A DNA stretch of 64,000 bases from Tengunoibacter tsumagoiensis (GTDB taxonomy: Bacteria; Chloroflexota; Ktedonobacteria; Ktedonobacterales; Ktedonobacteraceae): positions 4,587,001-4,651,000 of the forward strand of contig NZ_BIFR01000001.1 of NCBI RefSeq assembly GCF_003967535.1, read 5' to 3'. Made by a program: the position numbers and the translations under genes. Shown piece after piece: positions 26,572-35,898 of the stretch (its first letter is position 1; every line of letters begins with the position of its first letter). A model generated the notes under the pieces. That model was not told the origin of the DNA. It did not search any database and worked only from the letters and a program-made list of their open reading frames with translations.

Positions 26572-27711
26572 GTGCACAAACCTCAATCAGACCAGCATGG
26601 AGGCTGGCTTATTGCTCAGTCTATTGCCCTGGAGCTCTCAACCACTCTGACGATTCTCGGGGGAGATCACCTGCTCATCGAACCGTATAAAAAGGAGATC
26701 GAGGAGATGGTATCTCATCTTCCTGAGGGCTGGCTCCAGCAATGGACCACAATCATGGGCATTGAACGAGGTCAGCTCACATCGGTACTGGAAGATATCG
26801 CAGGGATGGCTGGCGTTCTGCTTGAGGCGGATTATGAGCGAGCCACGCTTGCCATGCGCGACCTGAGTACCTCTGAGGCCCTGGCCGCTGTGACTCAACA
26901 GGCTGCATCATTACAGATGCAGCCTGATCCACATCTCCCTCTTCCCGAACAACTCATTGATCTTCAGGTACGCATTTTACGCGCCTCTGTACAGTCTCTG
27001 GGCTACAGTGCCGCCACGGCTCAGCGTATTCTTCTGGCACATGAGCCGAATATTGCTCATACGGTGCGCATTCTGCGCGATGGGGATCTCCACTCGCGCT
27101 TCTGGTTCTGGCTTGATCGCTTTTATTTTGAGGTCTATCGACCCTGGCGAGCAACGCGGCTCTCAATGATGGATGAGCTCCGAAAAAAGGCGATGACGGC
27201 GCTTGGAGGAGCAGATAGAGGGCAGACTCCCCCTGATCTCTCCTGGCTACCAGCCCAGAATCCAGCCTTACGCACTATGGCCCGCACAGCAATTGAACAA
27301 GGCCAGCTACAACTCTGCCTCTGGGTCGATCCCTTTCAGCTCTTCGATAGCTGGACGATACAGCCAGGGATGCTGATCGTCTCTTTTGCAGAACCAGGAA
27401 GGTTATATGAGAACTTCCGCGAACAGATCCACAGTGTGGCCGAACGAACAAATGCCTTAGCGGACCCAACGCGCCTGACGATCCTGCGAATGATCCGTCA
27501 CTTCGATATGGTCAATACTGATATTGCCGATTATCTCCAGTTAGCTCGCCCAACGGTCAGTATCCATGCCAAGATCCTGCGCGAAGCCGGGTTGATCCGC
27601 TCCCATCAGGAGGGGCGTATGGTACGGCACGAACTGGTCGCAGCGGAGGTACGCAGGCTCTTCCGCGATCTCGAAAAAGTTCTGGACCTCCCTCCTGAAA
27701 CCGATGCGTAG
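26572..27711 (+). CDS. ArsR-type winged-helix regulator with a long N-terminal domain
   Basis: DNA-binding protein of about 380 residues. The last 90 residues form an ArsR-like winged helix: LADPTRLTILRMIRHFDMV, then DYLQLARPTVSIHAKILREA as recognition region and a wing ending GRMVRHEL. The N-terminal 280 residues are helical, unrecognised, and probably sense a ligand; no CxC metal motif is seen. GTG at 26572 is chosen because AGAGGGA lies about 8 nt upstream; an open frame to ATG 26467 would overlap the transporter gene by 65 bp. Co-transcribed with the MFS gene and a good candidate for binding its promoter palindrome. Confidence 0.75.
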   Translation: MHKPQSDQHGGWLIAQSIALELSTTLTILGGDHLLIEPYKKEIEEMVSHLPEGWLQQWTTIMGIERGQLTSVLEDIAGMAGVLLEADYERATLAMRDLSTSEALAAVTQQAASLQMQPDPHLPLPEQLIDLQVRILRASVQSLGYSAATAQRILLAHEPNIAHTVRILRDGDLHSRFWFWLDRFYFEVYRPWRATRLSMMDELRKKAMTALGGADRGQTPPDLSWLPAQNPALRTMARTAIEQGQLQLCLWVDPFQLFDSWTIQPGMLIVSFAEPGRLYENFREQIHSVAERTNALADPTRLTILRMIRHFDMVNTDIADYLQLARPTVSIHAKILREAGLIRSHQEGRMVRHELVAAEVRRLFRDLEKVLDLPPETDA

Positions 27712-27738
27712 AAGGTAATAGCGGCTTTCCATGGCTGG

Positions 27739-27766
27739 TTGACATATTTTAATACGCTGTGATACA
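27739..27766 (+). promoter_or_regulatory. promoter upstream of the first SRPBCC gene
   Basis: A perfect TTGACA (27739-27744), 16-bp spacer and GATACA (27761-27766) preceded by TGT, an extended -10. The leader would be about 110 nt. Confidence 0.45.
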
Positions 27767-27881
27767 GTGAGTTATCTTTTTAACAGAGACAACTTCTATC
27801 TGTGGACCGATAGCTGCCAGTTGAAAATGTACCCTCTGAATCCTTATCAAGTGCTTCTCATAGTGCGCGGGGAGGAGAGCC

Positions 27882-28790
27882 ATGGCCGAACATTCTGCAG
27901 CCGTTATCGTTAAAGCACCTGTACATCAAGTCTATACGTTGTTTACACACTTTAACGATTTTCCAAAATTTATGGGCTTTGTAAAAGAGGTCACCTATTA
28001 CGATGAACAACGTAGCCATTGGGTAGTACAGCTTTTTAAGCAGTATGAATGGGATGCCGTCAACGAAGATTGGCAGACTGATCAACAGATTGGCTGGCGC
28101 TCGACACGTGGCCTCCGTAATAGCGGTCGCGTGAAGTTCCATCCGCTCAGTGCAAATTCCACCAGTGTTGAGGTCTATATTCACTATACGCCACCTTCAG
28201 GTCCACTTGGTAAATTAGGCGAGACTCTTGGTGCCAGTGCCTATCTGGAAGCTGCACTGAAAAAAGATCTTGAGCACTTCGCCCAGATGGTTGAGCAGGC
28301 TCCAGCCGGCGCACTTGACCCAATGTCCTCGCATTATCTCTTCCATACAGAAAGTGCGATTGGAAAAGGCCAGCTCACTGAACAACAACGTGCTGCCATG
28401 GCTCGCGATCCCATGATGGCCCCCGAAGTTCTGGCCGAAAGACAGGCACGCATCAAACGTGAAGAAGAGCTTCGCCGCCAGGCAGAGGCCTCTCGTCAGA
28501 GTGCCCTCCAACAACGCTTAGCATTGGAGCGGCAGAGGCAGCAAGAACAGCAGAGTATTCTCGAGCGCGAGCGTGTACGCCGCTTACAAGAGCAGCGCGC
28601 TTTAGCCGAAGAAAGACGGCGCAAAGAGAGCATTCCACCAGATCCTCGCGATCGCGAGCGCTATGCCGCCTGGGCCCATGGACTGGGAGATAAAGATGGT
28701 GGGCGCGCTCGTTTTCCCCGCCAGCCCGATCCAATGAGCTCCCGTCGCGCTAATAAACCTTCGGTAACTGACCCACCTCGTTCCGAATAG
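27882..28790 (+). CDS. SRPBCC-domain protein with charged coiled-coil tail (paralogue 1)
   Basis: The first 140 residues are a cyclase/dehydrase-type SRPBCC domain: VIVKAPVHQVYTLFTHFNDF, KFMGFVKEVTYYD, then WRSTRGLRNSGRVKF and a final helix. After it come a conserved segment ALDPMSSHYLFHTES, a second ARDPMM, a long Arg/Glu/Gln-rich predicted coiled coil (about 185-250) and a disordered end with a third DPMSSR. The SRPBCC fold binds hydrophobic ligands; the tail suggests a structural or assembly role. The next gene is a close paralogue. GGGAGGAG precedes the ATG. Function is not known; an aromatic cyclase role is unlikely given the tail. Confidence 0.75.
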   Translation: MAEHSAAVIVKAPVHQVYTLFTHFNDFPKFMGFVKEVTYYDEQRSHWVVQLFKQYEWDAVNEDWQTDQQIGWRSTRGLRNSGRVKFHPLSANSTSVEVYIHYTPPSGPLGKLGETLGASAYLEAALKKDLEHFAQMVEQAPAGALDPMSSHYLFHTESAIGKGQLTEQQRAAMARDPMMAPEVLAERQARIKREEELRRQAEASRQSALQQRLALERQRQQEQQSILERERVRRLQEQRALAEERRRKESIPPDPRDRERYAAWAHGLGDKDGGRARFPRQPDPMSSRRANKPSVTDPPRSE

Positions 28791-28818
28791 TTCCGAATAA
28801 ACGAAGTCTTCAATCAGA

Positions 28819-28866
28819 ACTGGCAGCCTTTGATCATAACGATGATCATCCAAAAGGGCTGCCAGT
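28819..28866 (+). terminator. hairpin between the two SRPBCC genes
   Basis: ACTGGCAGCC (28819-28828) and its perfect complement (28857-28866) enclose a second small stem (GATCAT/ATGATC). There is no T-run after it, so it could be an attenuator or mRNA-stability element as well as a terminator. Confidence 0.5.
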
Positions 28867-29007
28867 CCGTATAACAGAGACAACATGTCCTTAATGAAAA
28901 CGAGCAAGTAGTGTTTTAACCGCCTCTGTACAGGTGGGTAGTGGGAGATGACGATGGAAGCTTGATCACACTGACAGGCTCACATTGTCTAAAAGGAGGA
29001 AATCAGT

Positions 29008-30018
29008 ATGTCAGAACATCATGCTCAAATCACTGTTAATGCGCCTGTTCATCAGGTCTATAGCCTCTTTACACATTTCAATGACTTCCCCAAATTTATG
29101 AGCTTTGTCAAAGAAGTGACGTACCATGATACACAGCGTAGCCATTGGGTTGCCCAGGTGACGGGTACACATGAGTGGGATGCTGTGAATGAGCATTGGA
29201 TTCCTGATCAGCAGATTGGATGGCGTTCAACCAGTGGCTTAGAGAACCATGGGTTGGTAAAATTTGCGTCACGTGGCCCTGCACAGACATTTGTTGATGT
29301 CTATCTGTCCTATACACCACCTGCTGGAGTATTAGGAAAAGCGGCAGAACAGCTCGGGGTCTCAAATCATTTCGATACTGTCCTACAGCAAGACCTTGAA
29401 CACTTTGCTCAGATGGTAAGCCAGGCCCCTCCTGGTGCGCTCGATCCAATGCAATCTCATTACCTGTTTCACTCTGACAGTTCGGTCGCTCAAGGGAAGG
29501 CAACAGAACAACAACGAGCATCTATGAGCAATGATCCCATGATGAAGCAAAGCTCTCTCCAACAACGTTCGGAAACTATTGACTATGAGCAGCAACAGGC
29601 AGAGCTCAAACGCCAGCAGCATGAGGGCTTACAACAGCAGCAGCGCGAATTAGAAACCGCCGCCGCCCAGCGCCAGCATGAAGCGCTTCGCCAGCAAGCT
29701 GAACGCAATGCCAATGAGACAACTCATCCCAGAGAGACCTTTACACCCGAGGTCGAGCCAGATCCCATCCATAATACTATTGGGGGACGCAATGCCTCAA
29801 TGGAGCGCACAGCCTTTGGTGATCAAGATTCACAGACGCAGCGCTATCCTCAACATCATCAGGACCCGATGCTGTCACGCAACCCGCAGAAAAAATCGGA
29901 CGAGGCAACAGCATCAGAGATTGAGGTGGATTCTCCCTGGCGCAATAGTATGTATGGCCCCAGTTCTCAGGGGAACGCTCAAACGCGACCAGAATCTGAG
30001 CCGCCTACTGAGCGCTAG
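29008..30018 (+). CDS. SRPBCC-domain protein with Gln-rich tail (paralogue 2)
   Basis: Tandem paralogue of the preceding gene, 336 residues. The SRPBCC domain (ITVNAPVHQVYSLFTHFNDF, then KFMSFVKEVTYHD) is strongly alike, whereas the tail has changed to Gln/Glu-rich helix (about 180-235) plus a disordered end. The three Asp-Pro-Met sites are kept: ALDPMQSHYLFH, SNDPMM and QDPMLSR. AAAGGAGGAAA gives a near-perfect Shine-Dalgarno site. Probably arose by local duplication; conservation of DPM sites in an otherwise diverged tail suggests a binding motif. Confidence 0.75.
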   Translation: MSEHHAQITVNAPVHQVYSLFTHFNDFPKFMSFVKEVTYHDTQRSHWVAQVTGTHEWDAVNEHWIPDQQIGWRSTSGLENHGLVKFASRGPAQTFVDVYLSYTPPAGVLGKAAEQLGVSNHFDTVLQQDLEHFAQMVSQAPPGALDPMQSHYLFHSDSSVAQGKATEQQRASMSNDPMMKQSSLQQRSETIDYEQQQAELKRQQHEGLQQQQRELETAAAQRQHEALRQQAERNANETTHPRETFTPEVEPDPIHNTIGGRNASMERTAFGDQDSQTQRYPQHHQDPMLSRNPQKKSDEATASEIEVDSPWRNSMYGPSSQGNAQTRPESEPPTER

Positions 30019-30046
30019 TTCCAATCTTCTCGCCTGAGACAATAGT

Positions 30047-30085
30047 AAGCATCTCAATCGAGCGTTCCTTCTGATTGAGATGCTT
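30047..30085. terminator. bidirectional hairpin terminator
   Basis: AAGCATCTCAATC (30047-30059) and GATTGAGATGCTT (30073-30085) form a perfect 13-bp stem with a 13-nt loop between convergent genes; the last base is shared with the kinase stop codon. Confidence 0.7.
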
Positions 30086-32004
30086 TACTCCTGTGCAATG
30101 GGCAGCGTAAACCAGAAGGTAGCCCCCCGACCCTGCTCACTCTCAATCCCGACCTCCCCTTGATGGCGCTCAATAACGGTACGACAAATATACAGACCCA
30201 GGCCCAACCCGACTCCAGAGCCGCTTTGAACAGTAATCCCGGGTGCTCGATAGAACCTTTCCCAGATCCGCATCTGCTCCTGCGGTGCAAGCCCGGGCCC
30301 TTCATCCTGTATAGCGACCAGAACCTTCTGATCTTGTATCGTCACCATCACTGCCACTGGCTTATCGGATGCTGAATATTTTAGAGCATTGGTCATAAAG
30401 TTAGTGATTACCTGGATCAAGCGGTCGGCATCAGCATACACAGGGATGCGAAAGACGCCGCCAGGGTCGCTGATTGAGATGGATCGCTTTGGCCAGGCAG
30501 CCTGCTGATCTTCAACGGCCTCGTGCACAATTGCAAGCAGGTCATAGATTCCCATATGAAGCTCTAAACGATTGGCCTGCACACGTGATGCATCCAGCAG
30601 ATCGCCTACTAAACGATTCTGTACTTGCACCTGCCGTTCGGCTCGATTAAGCAGATCCTGTACAAGTTCCAATTTCTCATGTGAGCTTTGAGGAATCTCT
30701 TCAACCTGTAACAGGCCCTTTACGCGTCGCTTTGCCAGCTGAATATTCCCATTGATTGTCGTCAAAGGTGTGCGCAACTCATGACTGGCAATGCTTAAGA
30801 ACTCATCCATACGCTGATTGGCATCGAGAAGAGCTAATTCTTTCGCATGAGCCTCTGCACGATCCTGCAAGAGCCTCTCACGCTCTAAAACCAGCATAGA
30901 AAGTTTCGAGACCGCCTCCGCCAGAGCCATATCATCTGGGGTGATCGAGTAGACTGGATCGCCAAAGTCTAATGCCATCAGGCCCATGGTCAATCCTCCC
31001 ACACTCATTGGAATAATCAGATAGGGGGGGAGCGGCTCATGCTTTAACAAAAATGATTGCCCATCTTCCAAAGCACGAAGGTAGTCTGGCTCTGAAAAAT
31101 AAGTCTGGAGATGCTGCCCTGCTAGAGTCGTCTGCCATTGTTGCATCGCATTTACGCTGTGTGTTGTCTCCGTTGACCCAAAGAAGGTTACTGGATAGAG
31201 CAGATTACTCTCTGCATCAACAAGCGTTAAAGAGATATTTTGACATCCCAGAATCGAGCATGAAAGGCGTGTTAAACGTTGCAAGACGCGTGTAAGTGAA
31301 GAGGTTGTCTGTAGATCACCCGTTACCGACTGATCAATCCCCTGTACCAGGACTTCGGCCATCGCCAGCAAGGCCTGAAGTACCTCGCTGTTATGCTGCT
31401 CTATAATCCTGCGTTCAGTTACATTACGATAGATCGCCACAGCACCCGAAACCTCTCCATTGCGCTTTTTGATCGGCCCTCCACTCAGACTCAATTGCAG
31501 CTCACGTCCAGTCTGAGTAGTAATTCTGACATCTACAGCTCCTTCTTCCGCCAGAACTTCCTCGCTAAGCATTCGTCGCAACGGCCAGCGCTCTGGAGCA
31601 AGCGCTGAATCAGCTTCATCACGTAATCGGAGAAGTTCCCCTCGCTGTCGCATATTCATCTGATGGTAATCAGATTGCTCTTCTACCCCCATCAGGTTTT
31701 TAAACGCTGTATTAGAGCGCACCAGGTCTCCATTGCGATCATAAACAGCAAGCCCATCAGTGATAGTCTCAAAAACTACTTCCAGGGTGCTGGTCTGCTC
31801 TTCCAGATAGCGCAACTCTTCCTGAGTTTGCCTCTCTCGCTGCTCTAGTTCAGCTATACGTGCACGAAGAACCTGGACTTCGGCCTCCGCACTGTGTTGA
31901 GCCTGAACAGAGTCAGTTACATCCTTATTGGCCTTTCTCACAATCGTAAATCCTAAAGAAGTTGCTAGCTTCCTGATCAATCCACAGGGGACACACTTTC
32001 TCAT
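30085..32004 (-). CDS. sensor histidine kinase with PAS and GAF-like domains
   Basis: A 639-residue kinase without membrane segments. Order: coiled coil (about 35-75, Glu/Arg-rich), PAS domain (FETITDGLAVYDRNGDLVRSN onward), GAF-like region (about 205-370), HisKA with phospho-acceptor His about 408 in SHELRTPLTTINGN, and HATPase with NFMTNALKYSA (N box), QDEGPGLAP (G1) and GSGVGLGLGLYICR (G2). No response regulator is adjacent, so it is an orphan. The start is uncertain: ATG 32004 lacks a well-spaced Shine-Dalgarno site, and an in-frame GTG about 22 codons later has AGGA before it. Confidence 0.87.
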   Translation of the reverse strand: MRKCVPCGLIRKLATSLGFTIVRKANKDVTDSVQAQHSAEAEVQVLRARIAELEQRERQTQEELRYLEEQTSTLEVVFETITDGLAVYDRNGDLVRSNTAFKNLMGVEEQSDYHQMNMRQRGELLRLRDEADSALAPERWPLRRMLSEEVLAEEGAVDVRITTQTGRELQLSLSGGPIKKRNGEVSGAVAIYRNVTERRIIEQHNSEVLQALLAMAEVLVQGIDQSVTGDLQTTSSLTRVLQRLTRLSCSILGCQNISLTLVDAESNLLYPVTFFGSTETTHSVNAMQQWQTTLAGQHLQTYFSEPDYLRALEDGQSFLLKHEPLPPYLIIPMSVGGLTMGLMALDFGDPVYSITPDDMALAEAVSKLSMLVLERERLLQDRAEAHAKELALLDANQRMDEFLSIASHELRTPLTTINGNIQLAKRRVKGLLQVEEIPQSSHEKLELVQDLLNRAERQVQVQNRLVGDLLDASRVQANRLELHMGIYDLLAIVHEAVEDQQAAWPKRSISISDPGGVFRIPVYADADRLIQVITNFMTNALKYSASDKPVAVMVTIQDQKVLVAIQDEGPGLAPQEQMRIWERFYRAPGITVQSGSGVGLGLGLYICRTVIERHQGEVGIESEQGRGATFWFTLPIAQE

Positions 32005-32216
32005 CCTTATCTATGCTCCAGGTATTTCATTCATTTTGGGAGCCCAAACCACAGCCTGTGCTGCATTCTATAGAGGCGACCCTTGCTCTATCATAAAAAG
32101 ATCCGACCGCCCTCGACCATCAATCCAACTTCTTAAATAAATTTACCTATCCTGGATGTTATGATGAGCAGCCTGGCAATGTTATGTACAATTAAGATAA
32201 TGTAGACAGATTTAGT

Positions 32217-32235
32217 ATTCGTATTATACACGAAT
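32217..32235 (+). promoter_or_regulatory. operator-like palindrome upstream of the Gfo/Idh gene
   Basis: ATTCGT-ATTATAC-ACGAAT forms a perfect 6-bp-arm inverted repeat about 80 bp before the start codon, and its centre contains a TATTAT-like -10. No convincing -35 is seen. Confidence 0.35.
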
Positions 32236-32314
32236 CTATGGGTATTTGGTACGGTTGTTCCCATTATGCCCAGGACCGACCAATATACAAACAGAACAAG
32301 AGGAGTTTTGTCAT

Positions 32315-33400
32315 ATGTCCCTATCAGTTTCGCCATCTTCAAGCCTGCTTCGTGTTGCCGTTATCGGCTACGGCAACGCTGGCGCTACATTTCACGCTCC
32401 TTTAATTGCATCAACGGCAGGAATGCAAGTCGCGGCTATTGTGACAGGAAATCCAGAACGCCAACAAGTAGCACGCCAGCATTTTCCAGATGCTCTCATC
32501 TATACACAGGTACAAGAATTGTGGGACCATGCAAGTGAGTATGATCTGGCTGTGATTGCAACTCCAAATCAATCTCATTATCCGCTGGGTCTGGCAGCCT
32601 TAGAGGCGGGCCTGCCAGTCATTATTGATAAACCTCTTGCAGGCACTATCGCTGAAGCGGAGCAGTTGCTGGCAAAAAGTCAAGCCACTGGCAAAATGCT
32701 TACCGTCTTTCAGAACCGACGTTGGGATGGAGACTTTCTTACGATCAAACGGTTAATACAGCAGAAGACGCTGGATTCTATTACCCGCTTTGAATCTCGC
32801 TTCGAACGCTATAGAGCCCAGCCACGGCCCAACGCCTGGCGCGAATCTGCGGATCCATCGGCGGCTGGTGGACTGCTTTATGATATTGGTAGCCATCTTA
32901 TCGATCAGGCTTTACAGCTCTTTGGTCAGCCTGTCAGTGTCTATGCCGAAATGGATCAGCGCCGCCCTCAAGCTCAGATCGATGATGATTCTTTTGTCGC
33001 GCTCCGCTTCGCGAATGGAGTCAGAGCTCATCTCTGGATGAGCCTTGTCGCCAGACGGCCTGGCCCTCGCTTCCGCCTGATTGGTCTGCGGGGAACTTAC
33101 GAGAAGTGGGGGCTGGACCCTCAAGAGAATGCGCTGAAGGCTGGTCAGCGTCCTGGTCATACCAATTGGGGTCAGGAGCCTCGAGAGTTGTGGGGAACGC
33201 TCCTGTGCGATCAAGGCCTCACCTTCGATGGACAGATTGAAACCCTGCCAGGTTCATATGAAGACTATTATGCTCACATCCACTCCACTCTCAAAAATGG
33301 AGCTCCTCCACCGGTTGATCCTGCCGATGCAATTGCCGTGTTACGAATTATTGAGGCGGCACAGCGTAGTGCTCGCAATCAGACTATCGTGATGCTTTGA
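32315..33400 (+). CDS. Gfo/Idh/MocA-family oxidoreductase
   Basis: NAD(P)-dependent sugar or polyol dehydrogenase of 361 residues. The Rossmann motif is VAVIGYGNAGATFHAPLI; the EKP-type motif appears as GLPVIIDKPLAGTIAEAE with Lys of the catalytic site in DKP; the C-terminal domain contains WRESADPSAAGGLLYDIGSHLIDQ with the family Gly-x-x-D...H pattern. ATG 32315 is chosen for AGGAG 9 nt upstream; an ATG at 32246 would extend it by 23 unlike residues. The physiological substrate is unknown. A YdgJ/GFO-like sugar dehydrogenase is a fair guess. Confidence 0.87.
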   Translation: MSLSVSPSSSLLRVAVIGYGNAGATFHAPLIASTAGMQVAAIVTGNPERQQVARQHFPDALIYTQVQELWDHASEYDLAVIATPNQSHYPLGLAALEAGLPVIIDKPLAGTIAEAEQLLAKSQATGKMLTVFQNRRWDGDFLTIKRLIQQKTLDSITRFESRFERYRAQPRPNAWRESADPSAAGGLLYDIGSHLIDQALQLFGQPVSVYAEMDQRRPQAQIDDDSFVALRFANGVRAHLWMSLVARRPGPRFRLIGLRGTYEKWGLDPQENALKAGQRPGHTNWGQEPRELWGTLLCDQGLTFDGQIETLPGSYEDYYAHIHSTLKNGAPPPVDPADAIAVLRIIEAAQRSARNQTIVML

Positions 33401-33442
33401 TTGAGGCTCCCAAGATAAAAGATATCCGCCACGGACATTGTT

Positions 33443-33612
33443 GGGACCAGACGCAATAGCTCACCTCGGCCAATGGCGGGACCAGACGCAATGGCTCACC
33501 TCGGCCAATGGCGGGACCAGACGCAATGGCTCACCTCGGCCAATGGCGGGACCAGACGCAATGGCTCACCTCGGCCAATGGCGGGACCAGGCGGAACGGC
33601 TCACCTCGGCCA
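33443..33612. repeat. tandem array, 35-bp unit, about five copies
   Basis: Units begin at 33443, 33478, 33513, 33548 and 33583, each starting GGGACCAGACGCAAT and containing CTCACCTCGGCCAATGGC. The first copy differs by one base and the last is diverged and merges directly into the hairpin element at 33608. The period is not a multiple of three, so no repeated protein is encoded. Identical adjacent copies suggest recent expansion or slippage. Confidence 0.9.
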
Positions 33613-33690
33613 TCATGAATGATGGGCCCTACATGATTTATGCGATAAATCGCTTGATATGGTGTAATAGGGTTTAGCATTCATGGTGGC
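33608..33690 (-). repeat. dispersed hairpin element, copy 1
   Basis: A palindromic element of about 80 nt. Outer arms at 33614-33631 (CATGAATGATGGGCCCTA) and 33668-33685 pair imperfectly, and the core GCGATAAATCGC is at 33642-33653. Read on the minus strand it matches copies at 59774-59865 and 62035-62127, including the end GGGCCCATCATTCATGATGG. It abuts the 35-bp tandem array. The rest of the gap to 33753 contains only short imperfect repeats (CGCCTC/GAGGCG at 33716-33748) that may help terminate the regulator gene. Confidence 0.75.
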
Positions 33691-33752
33691 GGTAAAATGT
33701 CCCCTCATGCTCCATCGCCTCCGATGAAGAGAGGGGCATGGTGAGGCGGATA

Positions 33753-35243
33753 TTATGGTAAAAAATATTCATCCAGCGAACGAACAGGATAATCTCGACC
33801 CCAATCCTGGCACATCTGCCCATAAATTGAACAGGTCTCATCATAACGTAATTGATTATTTACCTCGCGAGCTGAGTTTACTGCCGCTTTAACATACGTG
33901 CAAGCCTGCTCACGATCACCCAGGGCCACAGCAGCCTCAGCCTGCCTTACAATAAGCTCAACACGATTTGGCACAAGTGCATCCGTTACTTCGTTCGACA
34001 TCTTCTCATACAGACTCCATGATTGCCTGGGATGCCCTAAATGCAAATGCATCAATCCCTCAAAGGAGGAAAGAGACCAGCGATTAAAATGAGTATATGA
34101 AAAATTGGGATCGTTTTCACAATGCAAAGGGTAGACTGCATGAGCCAGATCAAGATAAGACTGTGCCTTGTATTCCTGATTCAATTGTGCGCATGCTTCA
34201 GTGAGGCCAATGTAGACTCGACCCTGTAACAGTGGAGATACCTTCTGGCTATATTGTACTGCTCGTTCATATGCTTGCAAACGTTGAATAGGGCGTTTAA
34301 GATAAAAAAAGACCTGTGCTAAACGAATCAATGAGGCCGTTTCCAGATTAGGGTCCTGGGTCTGCTCCCCATATTCCAACGCCTGCAATGCACTTGTATG
34401 AGCAACTCCAAAATTCTGCCTTTGCAGAGCTAACAAAGATGTCAATTGAAATCCCTGTGAGAGCAGCCCCGTAATCCGTTTATACTGGGTCGGAGACGAT
34501 TGGACAAGCTCTCTGAGTTGTGCCATATATTTTGGCAGAACACACTCTACTTCTGAGAGACCTCCTTCAAAATAGAGTTGCCAGGCCAGGGGAATCCCTA
34601 TTGAACAGAGCGAAAGTACTTCCTCGGGATGCAACACAGGATTTTGTCCCGCCTGTGCTACCCCAAAAACGGCTGCGGGCGCACCTACAAGCGTGACAAT
34701 CGCTTTCCGACGCGAGAGCGCACTATGCCCTTCTCCACCACTCTTCTTCTGACGTAACTGCCACATATGTTCAACGCTCCTTTTTGCCTGCTCAAAACAA
34801 TGATGTGCATCAGACAGAGACCGAGGCTCAATCATAGGAATAGCTTTCTGTTCTGATGAAGGTCGAGGAGAGATTGGCTGCTCCACGAAGGGAGTCGAGG
34901 ATGGTGGCAGGTTAAAAGAAGCACGTTCCACTCTGGAAGGCGGCTCAGCACTAGCAGGGGCGCCTGGAATGGCTTTATCAGGATTAGCTTTATCAGGATT
35001 AGCTCTATCAGGATTAGCAGAGGCCCTGCGTTTCACTGTAACAGCATGCGCAAAACCCAGGGCCTCGGGACTTAGATCAAAAGCCTTACATAATTGATCC
35101 AGGGTGCTTAACTGTGGAACTTGTAAACCACGCTCCCAGCGGTTAAAGGTGTTCACACTCACACCCACCCTCTCACTGGCTACTGCAATACTCCATCGCT
35201 TCTGCATCCTGGCTTTTTCTAAACTCTTGTTTGGGACTGCCAT
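33753..35243 (-). CDS. XRE-family helix-turn-helix protein with TPR-like C-terminus
   Basis: A 496-residue regulator. The N-terminal HTH (about 10-65) reads SIAVASERVGVSVNTFNRWE then GLQVPQLSTLDQLCKAF. A linker contains the repeat NPDRANPDKANPDKA and is Pro/Ser-rich. A short hydrophobic stretch, AIVTLVGAPAAVFGVAQAG (about 182-200), could be a membrane segment or a buried helix. The remaining 280 residues are helical pairs typical of TPR, ending LDEYFLP. Such proteins resemble peptide-sensing or actinobacterial-type XRE-TPR regulators. AGGAGGG lies upstream of the ATG. Target and ligand are unknown. Confidence 0.8.
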   Translation of the reverse strand: MAVPNKSLEKARMQKRWSIAVASERVGVSVNTFNRWERGLQVPQLSTLDQLCKAFDLSPEALGFAHAVTVKRRASANPDRANPDKANPDKAIPGAPASAEPPSRVERASFNLPPSSTPFVEQPISPRPSSEQKAIPMIEPRSLSDAHHCFEQAKRSVEHMWQLRQKKSGGEGHSALSRRKAIVTLVGAPAAVFGVAQAGQNPVLHPEEVLSLCSIGIPLAWQLYFEGGLSEVECVLPKYMAQLRELVQSSPTQYKRITGLLSQGFQLTSLLALQRQNFGVAHTSALQALEYGEQTQDPNLETASLIRLAQVFFYLKRPIQRLQAYERAVQYSQKVSPLLQGRVYIGLTEACAQLNQEYKAQSYLDLAHAVYPLHCENDPNFSYTHFNRWSLSSFEGLMHLHLGHPRQSWSLYEKMSNEVTDALVPNRVELIVRQAEAAVALGDREQACTYVKAAVNSAREVNNQLRYDETCSIYGQMCQDWGRDYPVRSLDEYFLP

Positions 35244-35898
35244 CTTCTCTTCCCTCCTACATATACATCACAAAATACCGATCTATCTCTTTAATGATAC
35301 TCTCTGTGCTGTTTGTCAGGCCCTCACGACACTTTTGCAGGCATAGGCCACTTACAGATCCTGTTAGCCTTCTATTCAGCTCGTTTCTCTCAGCCATTTT
35401 TCTCCGCCAATGAAGAGGATGAGAAGAACGTCTTAGACAGTGATCAAGATAGATAGCCCTTTTGCTCGTAGGAAACCTCAATCCCCACCAAGGTTTACAA
35501 CAAACACTCCGGTTCTGAATAAAGATGGCTCTCTATTCCACTACAATGATCAATGAATAAACGCTTTTCTATGTCCTTTGACATCGCCAAACATCACAAA
35601 TTTTAGATATGTATACGGCTTTCATGTGATAAGCACATTGTATCGAACATGTTCTCGCAAAGTCAATCATATATGATAAATCGTGATATATTGATGGTTT
35701 AATATTTTTTATTGCACAAGGCACCCAAAAAGAGGTATGAAAAAGCCCTTTCTAAGCCGCAAAAAGGCGTCTTCTTTTTTGAGCTGGATTCTGTGAGGTG
35801 ATGCGATGAAAAACTGCTATGCGCAGTTGGGAGAAGCAAGCAGGTTACAATGTTAAGTAGAGGAAGCCTGGTATGCTGTTACCGTTGGTGCGATAACC
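35244..35898. other. 655-bp intergenic region without a recognised gene
   Basis: AT-rich in its middle part. I find no open frame with protein-like composition, no RNA gene and no strong hairpin. It probably holds the promoter of the XRE-TPR gene and the 3' end of the acetyltransferase transcript. Confidence 0.4.

Noticed and set aside
33438..33677. Open frame across the 35-bp tandem repeats
   Set aside because: The period is not a multiple of three, so the frame changes each unit; there is no ribosome site and no protein-like pattern.
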